Source: Micromonospora sp. NBC_01796
Lineage (GTDB): Bacteria > Actinomycetota > Actinomycetes > Mycobacteriales > Micromonosporaceae
Assembly (NCBI RefSeq): GCF_035917455.1
Contig: NZ_CP109078.1
Span: 5,626,001-5,690,000 of the forward strand
Direction: 5' to 3'
DNA: 64,000 nucleotides
In this document: one piece after another, positions 8,462 through 17,491 of the stretch
Numbering within the stretch: position 1 is the first letter of the stretch
Layout of the letters: the number at the start of each line of letters is the position of its first letter
Made by a program: the position numbers and the translations under genes
Notes under the pieces: generated by a model
What the model saw: the letters and a program-made list of their open reading frames with translations, nothing else
What the model was told of the DNA's origin: nothing
Database searches by the model: none

Positions 8462-9307
8462 TCAGCGGCGACCGCGCAGGTGGGCCAGGACCACCGGGTC
8501 GATCCGGCCGGACACCATCCGCTCCTCCAGGTTCTCCACCCCGGCCCAGTCCGTCAGGGCGGCGTCGACCGCGGCGTCGCCGGTGTCCGCCGGGGCGTGC
8601 CCGGCCGCCGTGAGCAGGGCCGCGACCTCGGCGGCCAGCTCACCGGTCAGGTCGAGCAGCGTCTGCGGGTCCGGCTTCTCGAAGAGCATGATGTGTACGT
8701 CGAGCAGCCGGGCCAGCTCCGCCACCGGATCCGGATGGTCGTCCACCCGCAGGTCCACCACGACGTCGCTACTGCCCCCGTACCCGCCGCGTTTCGCCAC
8801 CACCAGCAGCCCGGCGCTCTGCCGACCACGCCGGTCACCGCCGGCCCGGTCACCGGCGTGCAACGCGTCGACCAGCCGTTGCGCGAACCGCCGCCCGGTG
8901 TCGCCGCCCAGCCAGGCGTCCCGGATCGCGTCGACCACCTCCGGGCCGACCAGGATGTTGCCCTGCGCGGCCCACCCGTCGCCGGCCTGCCCACCGGCCC
9001 AGTCGTGACAGTCGTCCCCGGTGTAGGTGGCGGCACCGCCGTCGGCGTCGACAACACCGAGCTGCCGGGAGGCGCGACCGGAGTCGGCGGCGACCAGACC
9101 GGCGATCACGTCCGCCGCCCCGAGCCCGGTACGCAGCAGGGCCAGCCCCTGCGGCCCGTACGCCAGGTTGGCGTGCGCCTGGGTGGCCAGCGCGCCGACC
9201 TCGGCCTCGGCGGCCGGCACCACCGCACCGGCGGCGAGGAACTTGCTGGCCACGGCGACGCCGTGCAGCCGCCCGTCATCCGAGCGCGCCACGATCGAGA
9301 AGGTCAC
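8462..9307 (-). CDS. DUF1028 family protein (Ntn-hydrolase-like)
   Basis: 281 residues starting MTFSIVARSDDGRLHGVAVASK, the hallmark of DUF1028. Members are predicted N-terminal-nucleophile-type hydrolases by fold similarity, with no confirmed reaction. The conserved ATQAHANLAYGPQGL and WAAQGNILVG blocks are both present and the length is normal. A C-terminal helical extension (about 215-281) is common in actinobacterial members. Divergent from the oxidoreductase gene at 9422. Confidence 0.88.
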   Translation of the reverse strand: MTFSIVARSDDGRLHGVAVASKFLAAGAVVPAAEAEVGALATQAHANLAYGPQGLALLRTGLGAADVIAGLVAADSGRASRQLGVVDADGGAATYTGDDCHDWAGGQAGDGWAAQGNILVGPEVVDAIRDAWLGGDTGRRFAQRLVDALHAGDRAGGDRRGRQSAGLLVVAKRGGYGGSSDVVVDLRVDDHPDPVAELARLLDVHIMLFEKPDPQTLLDLTGELAAEVAALLTAAGHAPADTGDAAVDAALTDWAGVENLEERMVSGRIDPVVLAHLRGRR

Positions 9308-9421
9308 CCGGTGAGGCTACAACCCGACGGGGACCGTCGAGGACCTGCCGTGTCGGGACCGGCCGGGATGGACACCGGGGAGATATTGCCCGTACCCCCG
9401 ACTACCGGGCACGATCGACCG

Positions 9422-10498
9422 GTGACGAAACGTTGGGGTATGACGGTGCCGTTCAGCGGGGTCCCGCTGGCCGATCACGCCGCGGTCTACACCGCGCTCG
9501 CCGAGGCCGGCTTCACCGACCTGTGGTCGGCGGAGGTGAACGGGGTGGACGCGTTCACCCCGCTCGCCCTGGCCGCCGCCTGGCGTCCCGACCTGCGCCT
9601 CGGTACGGCGATCGCGCCGGTCTTCACCCGTGGCCCCGGGCTGCTGGCGATGACCGCGGCGGCGCTGGCCGAAGCCGCACCGGGGCGCTTCGCGCTCGGT
9701 ATCGGCGCCTCGTCGCCGGTGGTGGTGGGGGACTGGAACGCGGTCGACTTCGTCGACCCGTACCGGCGTACCCGGGACATGCTGCGGTTCCTGCGGGCGG
9801 CCCTGCGGGGCGAGGCGGTCGACGAGGTCTACGACACCTTCGCCGTACGCCGGTTCCGGCTGGAACGACCGCCGGCCGTGCCGCCGCCGATCCTGCTCGC
9901 CGCCCTGCGCCCCCGGATGCTGCGGCTGGCCAGCGCCGAGGCGGACGGGGTCATCCTCAACTGGCTGGCCGCCACGGACGTGCCCCGGGTCCTCGCCGAA
10001 CTGGGCGATCGGCGGGAAGGGTTCGAGGTCGCCGCGCGGATCTTCGTCTGCCCGACCGAGGACGCCGCGTACGCCCGCAACCTGGGCCGGCGGATGATCA
10101 CGAGCTATCTGACCGTGCCGGCGTACGCGGAGTTCCACCGCTGGCTCGGTCGGGAGTCCGTCCTCGGCCCGGTCTGGCAGGCGTGGGAGGCGGGGGACCG
10201 CCGAGCGGCCAGTGCGGCGGTGCCGGACGAGCTGATCGACGCGCTGGTCCTGCACGGGCCGCCGGAGGAGTGTCGGGCGCAGGTCGGCAGCTATGCCGAG
10301 GCCGGAGTGGACGTACCGGTCATCGCGTTGCTGCCCACTCCCGAACTCGCCACCGGTGGCCTCGCCCCGCTCGCCACCCTGATCTCCCAACTCGGTCCGG
10401 TGCAGTCTCCGGCGCAGGGGACGGCGGCCATTTCCGGGCAGGTGCAGAGTCCCGCGGAGGTGGCGATCGGCACGGCGTTGGCCGTGGACGGCGGCTGA
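9422..10498 (+). CDS. LLM-class (probably F420-dependent) oxidoreductase
   Basis: 358 residues of the bacterial-luciferase-like TIM-barrel superfamily. Visible marks are the early strand MTVPFSGVPLADHAAVYTAL, LRLGTAIAPVF, the ALGIGASSPVVV loop, EADGVILNWLA and HGPPEEC. Actinobacterial members usually use F420 as hydride carrier; the substrate is not predictable. GTG at 9422 is the first start after the divergent DUF1028 gene. The last 40 residues after LISQLG are low in conservation and contain a repeated GPVQSPA/GQVQSPA motif. Confidence 0.85.
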   Translation: MTKRWGMTVPFSGVPLADHAAVYTALAEAGFTDLWSAEVNGVDAFTPLALAAAWRPDLRLGTAIAPVFTRGPGLLAMTAAALAEAAPGRFALGIGASSPVVVGDWNAVDFVDPYRRTRDMLRFLRAALRGEAVDEVYDTFAVRRFRLERPPAVPPPILLAALRPRMLRLASAEADGVILNWLAATDVPRVLAELGDRREGFEVAARIFVCPTEDAAYARNLGRRMITSYLTVPAYAEFHRWLGRESVLGPVWQAWEAGDRRAASAAVPDELIDALVLHGPPEECRAQVGSYAEAGVDVPVIALLPTPELATGGLAPLATLISQLGPVQSPAQGTAAISGQVQSPAEVAIGTALAVDGG

Positions 10499-10532
10499 GG
10501 GCGGCACGGCGGGATCGCCTTCCCTCAATCTC

Positions 10533-10564
10533 CTATACGGTGTAGCGTAGATATACGGCGTATA
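10533..10564. promoter_or_regulatory. Probable TetR operator pair
   Basis: Two related half-palindromic elements, CTATACGGTGTAG (10533-10545) and TATACGGCGTATA (10552-10564, a perfect palindrome around one G), are 6 bases apart and end 31 bases before the hydrolase start. A TATAC-GTATA pattern is typical for TetR-family repressors, and a TetR gene lies downstream in the same operon, so autoregulation is likely. Confidence 0.6.
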
Positions 10565-10595
10565 GCTACCCCGTATCAGGTCGGGAGAGTCGATC

Positions 10596-11987
10596 ATGTA
10601 CGGACTTGACGGCCCAGCCCTGCTGCTCATGCCCCTGCTGTGGTGGATCGTCGGCGTCCGACCGGGACGATGGTCGTGCGCGGTGGCGCTCGCCGTCGAC
10701 GCCGTGTTCCTGGTGGCCGTGCTCGGCGACCTCGCCTGGTTTCTCGACCGCGACAAGCGGTGGCTGCACGTCGCGCTGACAGTGCTGCCCGCCGTGGCGG
10801 TCTGCGGCTGGACGCTGCCAGGGCTGGTCCGCGCACGGGAGCCACGCCACCCGTGGCTGGTCGTGCCGGCGAAAGGCGCCGCGCTCGCTGCCGTGCTGAA
10901 CCTCTACTTCGCCGCCGTCCCGCACAAGCGGATCACCGCCGCCGTGCTGGCCGCCCCGCTCGTCCCCGCCGCCGCCGTGCTCGCGGTGATCGTGGTGCTG
11001 CACCACCGTGACCGCCCGCGGGGACGCCCTGCCCGGGTGGCGATCGGAATCGGCACGGCGTCCGTCCTGGTGGTGGCCCTCGGAGTCGCTGCCGCGACCA
11101 CCAGCACCGTCACCGGGTACGCCGCCGAAGACGTGGCCGAGGCCCGGAGCCAGGCCGACCGGGTCCCGGTCCGGACGGGAAGGGTCACCGCCGAAGGCGA
11201 CGACCTCTACTTCGAGGTACGAGGATCAGGCCCGCCGCTGCTGATGATCGGCGGAGCCCAGGGCGACGCCGGCTTCTACACCTACCCGGCGGCGCTGCTC
11301 GCCGACCAGTTCCAGGTCATCACCTACGACCGGCGAGGCCACTCCCGCAGCACCCGCAACGTGACGGACTTCGACATCACCCAGCAGGCCCGCGACGCCC
11401 TGGCCGTACTCCGGGCCGCCGGCCACGACACGGCCACCGTCTTCGGTAACAGCGCGGGCGCGATCATCGCCCTCGAGCTGGCCACCCACTATCCCGACGC
11501 GGTAACCGCCGTCATAGCCCACGAACCGCCGATGATCGCCCTGGAGCCGGACCGCAGGTCGCTCGCATTCTTCGACGCCGTCGGTCGGACCTCGCGCATC
11601 CTCGGTCCCGAGGCCGGCATGTTCATGTTCTCCCTGCCGGTGGGTCTCCCCTTCACCGCCTACGGCAGCATCCCGGCCGACTTCAGCGCACGCACCGCCG
11701 AGAGCCAGTCCTACTTCGTCGAACACGAGATGCAGGAGTTCGTCGACTACGTGCCCGACCTCGCGGCGCTCCGGGCCGGCAACGTGCCCATCATCCCGGC
11801 GGTCGGCGCGACCACCCAGGGCACCAACCGGTACTACGGTCGACCGGCCGCGATTCTCGCCGAGCGTCTCGACGTACCGCTGGTCGTCTTCCCCGGGCAT
11901 CACATGTCGTACTTCGACCTGTCACGCCTGTGGACCGAGGCGCTGCGTGCCACGCTGTACAGCATCACGGGCGTGCCGGGACGTTAG
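10596..11987 (+). CDS. Alpha/beta hydrolase with N-terminal membrane domain
   Basis: 463 residues. The first about 175 carry four or five hydrophobic helices; the rest is an alpha/beta hydrolase fold with the oxyanion-side GGAQGDAGFY, the YDRRGHSRST strand, the nucleophile elbow GNSAGA and the terminal His in GHHMSYF. A membrane-tethered hydrolase of unknown substrate is the safest call. The ATG at 10596 follows GGGAG with a good gap. Palindromes at 10533-10564 precede it, and the TetR gene begins 10 bases after its stop, so the two form an operon. Confidence 0.85.
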   Translation: MYGLDGPALLLMPLLWWIVGVRPGRWSCAVALAVDAVFLVAVLGDLAWFLDRDKRWLHVALTVLPAVAVCGWTLPGLVRAREPRHPWLVVPAKGAALAAVLNLYFAAVPHKRITAAVLAAPLVPAAAVLAVIVVLHHRDRPRGRPARVAIGIGTASVLVVALGVAAATTSTVTGYAAEDVAEARSQADRVPVRTGRVTAEGDDLYFEVRGSGPPLLMIGGAQGDAGFYTYPAALLADQFQVITYDRRGHSRSTRNVTDFDITQQARDALAVLRAAGHDTATVFGNSAGAIIALELATHYPDAVTAVIAHEPPMIALEPDRRSLAFFDAVGRTSRILGPEAGMFMFSLPVGLPFTAYGSIPADFSARTAESQSYFVEHEMQEFVDYVPDLAALRAGNVPIIPAVGATTQGTNRYYGRPAAILAERLDVPLVVFPGHHMSYFDLSRLWTEALRATLYSITGVPGR

Positions 11988-11997
11988 TCTCGACGGC

Positions 11998-12687
11998 ATG
12001 ACGCGGCGCGCCAACAGCGGAAGCCCACTCGGCACCGACGCCGAGGGTCGGCCGGTCCGCCGGGCGCTGACCCGCGACCACATCATCCGTACGGCGCTGG
12101 CGGTGCTCGACCGCGACGGCGTCGACGGGCTCTCGATGCGCAAACTCGGGGCCGAGCTGGGCGTCAACCCGATGGCGTTCTACCACCACCTGCCGAACAA
12201 GGCCGCGCTCTTCGACGGGGTTGTCGAGGCAGTGTTCGGCGAGGTTGCCGTCGGCCTGGACACCCTGAACCGGGAAGACACCTGGCGGGAGCAACTTGCC
12301 GCCCTCATGCGACAGTTCCGTACGGTGCTGCGCCAGCACCCCAACGTGTTGCTGATCCTGGCGACCCGGCCGGCGTACACACCGTCGCTGATGGCCTTCG
12401 GTGACCGCACGATCGGGCTGCTAAGCGACGCCGGAATCACCGCACACGACCTGCTCGTCATGATCAGCGCGCTGCGCTCGTACACGATCGGGCAGCTCCT
12501 CGTCGAGGTCGGCCAGCCCGTCGGCGGCCCGACAGCCGACCCGGACGAGGCCGCCGCACTCATCGCGCCCTACCCCAACCTGGCCACGGCCATCGCCGGT
12601 GGCTACGACCCCGACGGCCAGTACGAGATCACCCTGCAAGCCATGCTCGACGGCTTCGAACAGCGCCTGGGCCGCCCGAGGAGTTGA
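11998..12687 (+). CDS. TetR/AcrR family transcriptional regulator
   Basis: 229 residues. The N-terminal helix-turn-helix reads LTRDHIIRTALAVLDRDG then LSMRKLGAELGVNPMAFYHH, the classic TetR DNA-binding domain with the TetR_C-type ligand domain after it. It lies 10 bases after the alpha/beta hydrolase and probably represses that operon through the palindromes at 10533-10564. An upstream in-frame start would overlap the hydrolase and is not used. Confidence 0.92.
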   Translation: MTRRANSGSPLGTDAEGRPVRRALTRDHIIRTALAVLDRDGVDGLSMRKLGAELGVNPMAFYHHLPNKAALFDGVVEAVFGEVAVGLDTLNREDTWREQLAALMRQFRTVLRQHPNVLLILATRPAYTPSLMAFGDRTIGLLSDAGITAHDLLVMISALRSYTIGQLLVEVGQPVGGPTADPDEAAALIAPYPNLATAIAGGYDPDGQYEITLQAMLDGFEQRLGRPRS

Positions 12688-12723
12688 GGGTCCCCGGATC
12701 CCCACCCATCTCGGCGCCCCTCT

Positions 12724-12775
12724 CCGTGCAACGTCGCCTTTCCGTGCAACGTCGCCTTTCCGTGTAACGTTGCCG
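12724..12775. repeat. Three tandem 18-bp repeats
   Basis: CCGTGCAACGTCGCCTTT occurs at 12724 and 12742, with a diverged third copy at 12760. The array lies between the convergent TetR and transglutaminase genes and codes for nothing recognised. Confidence 0.8.
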
Positions 12776-12786
12776 ACGGACGCGGG

Positions 12787-15234
12787 TCAGCGGCGCCACC
12801 GTAGCGGGCCGGGGTGCAGCGACCAGAGCGCGCGCCGCCACCAGGGTCGGACCGCCCGCAGCGCGGTGGCGTACGCGACCGCGAGAGTGCCGGCCCGCCG
12901 GGCCTGCTCGTCGTCGGCGGTGCCGGGCGCGAACGTGGCCACGTTGACCAGGGTGGCCAACTCGTCGATCGGTGGCACCGCCGTTCGGGGCTGCTCCGGC
13001 GCGGGTGGTGGAGTGGGTCGTGGCCCCGGCGACGGGCGCCTCCTCGGCGGCGGTGCGGACGTCGGCGGTACGGCGGGATCCACCGCCACCCGGGCCGCGT
13101 ACGCCGCGACCTCCGTCGCGTCCAGGTGCGCCGCGACCGGATGACCGGCCAGCCGCAGCGCGTCGGTCACCTCCCGCCACGCCCCGGCGATCCGTTCCGC
13201 CGGGCTGCCCTGGTCGAGCCGGCGCCGCCGCAGCCCCCGCCGCATGATCGTTACCGCTGCCACGAACGCGCCCAGGACCAGCAACAGCGCCCCCGAACCG
13301 CCACCGGCCAGCACGGGCAGCGACGGGCCGGAACCCCCGGCCGGGGCGGCGGCCGGTCCGGGGGTGGCCGGCGGGGTCGGCTCGACGGTCGGCGCCGGTT
13401 CGTCGGGTGCCGGCGGCGGTTCCTGCGGCTTCGGGGTGAAGTCCTCCTCGACCGGCCGGGGAACGGTGTCCGGGCGTGGCAGCGGGTCGAACGCCACCCA
13501 ACCGAGTTCGTCGAAGAGCACCTCCGGCCAGGCGTACGCGTCGCCGCCGGTGACCGGACCCTCGCCGGTCGCCGAGTGGAACCCGACCACCACCCGGGTC
13601 GGCAGACCCATCAGCCGGCCGAGGACCGCGAACGTGGCCGCGAACTGCTCCGACGTGCCCCGCTGACCACCGCCCTCACGGGGTCCGAACAGGAAGAAGT
13701 TCAGGTTCGGGTACGCGTGCCCGCTCGGTGCGTCCGCCACCAGGCGGTAGTGCTCGGCGAGGAAGTCCTGGATCGCCACCGCCCGCGAGTACGGCGCCCC
13801 GTTGTCGGTGGCCAACTGGTCGGCGAGGCGCCGAACCGGATCGGGCACCCCTTCGGCGACCCGCAGCACCCGGGCCACCTGCTCACCCGCCGGTACGTTC
13901 GCCGAGGGGAGCAGGTTCACGTCGGGGTCCTCGCGGGCGGAGGTGACCGTGTACCGCAGCCCCGGCGTCAGCCCCTCCGGCCGGATCAGGGTCCCGCTGC
14001 CCTGGTCGTACGCGACCCGCGCCCCGGCGACCTCCCGGGGGGTCGGCACCGCCGGCAGCAGCCGTCCGGCCAGCTCACCGACGGTGACCTCCTGCTGGAC
14101 CCGGTTCACCTCGACGTTGCTCGGCGGTTGCACCGCGGGCAGGATCCGCCCGGCGTTGCGGTACGTGGCACCGACCCGCCAGGTGACCCCGTCGTAGTCG
14201 CTGAGGACGGCGAGCCGCAGCCGGATCCCCCGGTCGAGGGGGGACGACGCGGCCGGGTCCGGATCACCGACCCGGCCTCCGGTGTCCTGCTCTCCGTCAC
14301 CGGGCTGCTCGGGCGGGGTACCGGGGTCCCCGGCGGGCGGGACGGCGTCGTCGGCCGGCACCGCACCACCGGTGGTGTGCAGGTCGAGCAGCTTCTGGTC
14401 GGGGTTCAGCGCCCAACCGGAGATCCGGATCAGCGGGTTCTCGTCCAGACTGTCCACCTGGGGCGGTTGCACGTAGCGGCGCGGGTCGACCGGGGTGCTG
14501 CCGACCCGACCGGCGACCACCGGTGCCAGCAACGCGGCGAGTCCGACCACCAGCACCACCCCGGCGGCGGTCCCGGCGAGCATCCGTACCCGGATCGCGG
14601 CCCGTACCGCCGGGGGAATTGTCGTCTCGTCGCCGGCCGGTGCCGGGGGTACCGCTGCCACCGCCGGCACGGCCAGCCCGATCGCGGCGGCGGCGGCGAA
14701 CGCCACCGTCCACCAGATCGCCGGCTCGGCGTTCGGACCCACCACATACAGGGCACCGGCGTAGAGCAGGGCCGGCGGGGTGTAGCCGAGCAGGACCCGG
14801 CCGGCCCGCAGCGCCACCTCCGCCCCGGCCAGCCCGGCCAGCCAGGTCGCGACCAGCGGCACGATCACGGTGTCCGGGACCGGCTCGACCGGGATCATCG
14901 CGGTGAGCAGCCGGGGAATGCCGTTCCGACCGGCCTCGGCGACCAGGTCGGCGAAGTCGCCGGGCAGTTGCGCCCGCTGCGCCGCCAACCGCAGGGCGAA
15001 CCCGACGTAACCGACCATGGCCAGCACCGACACCGGGGCGACCAGCCAGGACGGCAGGCGCCGGGCGGCGACGCTCACCCCGACCGAACCGACCGCCGCG
15101 CCGAGCAGCAGTTGGCCCAGTAGCGGTCCGGCGTAGACCCGGCCGAGAACGGCACCGGCCAGGCCGATCATGGCGATCAGGGCCAGCGGGACCGGGACCG
15201 CCCGCAGCACCGAGGGCATCTTCGGTCGGCTCAC
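12787..15234 (-). CDS. TgpA-like membrane transglutaminase-fold protein, catalytic residues altered
   Basis: 815 residues: several N-terminal membrane helices, an extracytoplasmic linker, a transglutaminase-like core (about 500-580), a Pro-rich stretch, another helix and a C-terminal cytosolic tail of the DUF4129 type. In the core the usual Cys is Ser (GTSEQFAA) and the usual His in HAW is Tyr (DAYAWPEV), while the Asp (WVAFDPLP) is kept, so cysteine-type chemistry seems lost. GTG at 15234 overlaps the DUF58 stop by 4 bases (GTGA), implying coupling. Part of the envelope operon FN3-MoxR-DUF58-TgpA. Confidence 0.88.
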   Translation of the reverse strand: MSRPKMPSVLRAVPVPLALIAMIGLAGAVLGRVYAGPLLGQLLLGAAVGSVGVSVAARRLPSWLVAPVSVLAMVGYVGFALRLAAQRAQLPGDFADLVAEAGRNGIPRLLTAMIPVEPVPDTVIVPLVATWLAGLAGAEVALRAGRVLLGYTPPALLYAGALYVVGPNAEPAIWWTVAFAAAAAIGLAVPAVAAVPPAPAGDETTIPPAVRAAIRVRMLAGTAAGVVLVVGLAALLAPVVAGRVGSTPVDPRRYVQPPQVDSLDENPLIRISGWALNPDQKLLDLHTTGGAVPADDAVPPAGDPGTPPEQPGDGEQDTGGRVGDPDPAASSPLDRGIRLRLAVLSDYDGVTWRVGATYRNAGRILPAVQPPSNVEVNRVQQEVTVGELAGRLLPAVPTPREVAGARVAYDQGSGTLIRPEGLTPGLRYTVTSAREDPDVNLLPSANVPAGEQVARVLRVAEGVPDPVRRLADQLATDNGAPYSRAVAIQDFLAEHYRLVADAPSGHAYPNLNFFLFGPREGGGQRGTSEQFAATFAVLGRLMGLPTRVVVGFHSATGEGPVTGGDAYAWPEVLFDELGWVAFDPLPRPDTVPRPVEEDFTPKPQEPPPAPDEPAPTVEPTPPATPGPAAAPAGGSGPSLPVLAGGGSGALLLVLGAFVAAVTIMRRGLRRRRLDQGSPAERIAGAWREVTDALRLAGHPVAAHLDATEVAAYAARVAVDPAVPPTSAPPPRRRPSPGPRPTPPPAPEQPRTAVPPIDELATLVNVATFAPGTADDEQARRAGTLAVAYATALRAVRPWWRRALWSLHPGPLRWRR

Positions 15235-16412
15235 CACCGGCGTACCCCGTCCCACTCGGCGGCGAACTCGACCCCGTCGGCCACGTCGAGGACCCGTACC
15301 CCGGCCGGTTCGGCCGGCGTCCGCGCCGGGTCACCGAAGACGGCGGCCAGCACCGACGGGTACGCCGCCCGCAGCGTCCCGAGCTGCCCCAGGTCGTCAC
15401 GGCCACCCGGCCCGGTGAGGAAGATCAGGGTGTCGCCGAGCCGCTGCTCGCGCAGCCGGTTGAGTACGGCACGCAGCGGCTCACCGCCCCCGTCGGCCAG
15501 CTCCCGGTCCTCGCTGGTGATCCGGGACGTCGTACGCAGCTCGGCGGCGGCGAGCCGGTCGAGGAAGTCGTCCCCCGTCCCCGAATCGGCGACCAGGACC
15601 AGGGTGACCGGCAGTTCCTCCCGGCGGGCGGCGGCCACCACCGAGGCGGCCGCCTCGCAGGCCGACTCGAAGCTCTCCGCGACCCCGTCGACCACCACCG
15701 GGTGGGCCGTGGCCCGGTCGTCGAGCAGCACCACGAGCTGCGGCAGGCTGGTGTCGAGGCTCTCCCGGACCATCAGCTCACCGATCCGGGCACTGGTACG
15801 CCAGTGCACCCGGCGCAGTTCGTCACCGACCACGTACTCCCGCAGTGAGTCGAAGGTGATCGAGCCGTGCGGCACCCGGTCCACCCGACCGTCCATGCTC
15901 CGCGCCACCCCCGCCGGTACGGCGGTCAGCGGGTGGATCCGTGGGTGCACCCACACCCGGGCCACGTCGCCGTGGGCGCGGGCGACCACCACCAGCCCCA
16001 GGGCGTCGCGGCCGGTGACCCGCAGCGGGCCGACCGGGACCACGCCCCGGCGGTGGGTCGGCACCGGGTAGCTGACCGTGGTGTCCCGACCTGGTCGCAG
16101 CCGCAGCAGGGGCACCGGCACCGGGCGGTTGCCGCACCGGTCCTCGGCGATCAGGTTCGCCGAACGGACCCGGCCACCGTTGCGGATCGTCAGCGTCATC
16201 GTCGCCGGTTCGCCTCGACCGACCCGGTCCGGGTCGGCGACCCGGTCCACGTTCAGGCGGGGACGCCAGGCGGCGGCACCGACCGCACACCCGACCGCGA
16301 TCGCGGCGGCGGTGCCCAGCAGGGTCAGCTCGGGGTAACCGAACCGGAATCCGAGCAGCAGGAGGAGGCAGGCACCGACGAGCAGGCCGATGCCCCGGGA
16401 GGTGATCGTCAT
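15231..16412 (-). CDS. DUF58 domain protein
   Basis: 393 residues. Two N-terminal membrane helices are followed by a beta-rich region and the DUF58 signature FDSLREYVVGDELRRVHWRTSAR, then a vWA-like fold (LVVLLDDR). DUF58 proteins pair with MoxR ATPases and transglutaminase-like membrane proteins, probably in envelope protein assembly. Its stop overlaps the transglutaminase start by 4 bases, and it starts 12 bases after the MoxR stop. Confidence 0.92.
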   Translation of the reverse strand: MTITSRGIGLLVGACLLLLLGFRFGYPELTLLGTAAAIAVGCAVGAAAWRPRLNVDRVADPDRVGRGEPATMTLTIRNGGRVRSANLIAEDRCGNRPVPVPLLRLRPGRDTTVSYPVPTHRRGVVPVGPLRVTGRDALGLVVVARAHGDVARVWVHPRIHPLTAVPAGVARSMDGRVDRVPHGSITFDSLREYVVGDELRRVHWRTSARIGELMVRESLDTSLPQLVVLLDDRATAHPVVVDGVAESFESACEAAASVVAAARREELPVTLVLVADSGTGDDFLDRLAAAELRTTSRITSEDRELADGGGEPLRAVLNRLREQRLGDTLIFLTGPGGRDDLGQLGTLRAAYPSVLAAVFGDPARTPAEPAGVRVLDVADGVEFAAEWDGVRRW

Positions 16413-16424
16413 GGCGTGCCCGGA

Positions 16425-17420
16425 TCAGGCTCCGGTCCGGGCGAGCTGACCGGAGGGGAGCGGGACCGGGACCGACGCCACCGCCTGGCGCAGCACGTCG
16501 GCGGCGGTCACCCCGCGCACCTGGGCGTCGGGGGAGAGCAGGATCCGGTGTGCGAAGACCGGTTCGACCAGCGCTTTCAGGTCCTCCGGTTGGATCCAGG
16601 CCCGGCCGTCGATGAGCGCGTACGCGCACGCCGCGCGGGTCAGCGCGATCACCCCACGCGGGCTCACCCCGACCCGGACCTGCGCGTGGCTGCGCGTCGC
16701 GGCGGCCAACCGGACCGCGTACGCGTAGAGCGGGTCGGCGATGTGCACCCGTTGCGCCATCCGCACCATCTCGCCGACGGTGGCGGTGTCGGTGACCGGT
16801 TCGAGCGCCTCCGGGGAGCGGACCGTCGCGCCGCGCAGGACCTCGATCTCCACCGCCTCGTCCGGGTACCCGATCGTCAGCTTCACCAGGAACCGGTCGA
16901 GCTGCGCCTCCGGCAGCCGGTAGGTGCCGTCCATCTCGACCGGGTTCTGGGTCGCCACGACGAGGAACGGCTGCGGAACCGGGTGCCGTACGCCGTCGAC
17001 GGTGACGGTCCGCTCCTCCATCACCTCCAGCAGCGCCGACTGGGTCTTCGGCGACGCCCGGTTGATCTCGTCGGCGATGACGATGTTCGCGAACACCGGT
17101 CCGGGATGGAACTCGAAACCACGGGTGGCCTGGTTGAAGATCGTCACCCCGGACACGTCGGACGGGAGCAGGTCCGGGGTGAACTGGATCCGCCGCCACT
17201 GCCCCCGTACGGTCGCCGCGATCGCCCGGGCCAGGGTCGTCTTACCCACCCCCGGTACGTCCTCCAGCAGCACGTGACCCTGCGCGAAGAGCGCGGTCAG
17301 GGCCAGCCGGACCACCTCCGGTTTGCCGAGCACCACCGAACTGACGGCGTCGGCGAGCCGGGCGGCCAACGCGGCGAAGCCCTGGACGTGCTGCGGGCTG
17401 AGCGGCTCGTGGCTGTTCAT
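16425..17420 (-). CDS. MoxR-family AAA+ ATPase
   Basis: 331 residues. Walker A is GVGKTTLA after LEDVP, Walker B is IVIADEINRA, sensor 1 is VVATQNPVE, and the C-terminal lid domain follows (VGVSPRGV). MoxR ATPases act as chaperones that activate or assemble vWA/DUF58 partners, here the next gene. ATG at 17420 is chosen since homologous MoxR proteins begin shortly before the LGKPEVV helix; the frame is open further upstream but overlaps the FN3 gene's C-terminus. Confidence 0.93.
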   Translation of the reverse strand: MNSHEPLSPQHVQGFAALAARLADAVSSVVLGKPEVVRLALTALFAQGHVLLEDVPGVGKTTLARAIAATVRGQWRRIQFTPDLLPSDVSGVTIFNQATRGFEFHPGPVFANIVIADEINRASPKTQSALLEVMEERTVTVDGVRHPVPQPFLVVATQNPVEMDGTYRLPEAQLDRFLVKLTIGYPDEAVEIEVLRGATVRSPEALEPVTDTATVGEMVRMAQRVHIADPLYAYAVRLAAATRSHAQVRVGVSPRGVIALTRAACAYALIDGRAWIQPEDLKALVEPVFAHRILLSPDAQVRGVTAADVLRQAVASVPVPLPSGQLARTGA

Positions 17421-17491
17421 CGGCGGACGGTGCTCCTCGCGCGGTCGGTCCGGTTCGGTGGCGGTCGGATCTTCGGCGGCCGGTTGGCCGT

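Noticed and set aside
12814-15123. 769-residue plus-strand frame opposite the transglutaminase gene
   Set aside because: Antisense shadow, rich in Arg and Gly with no recognised domain.
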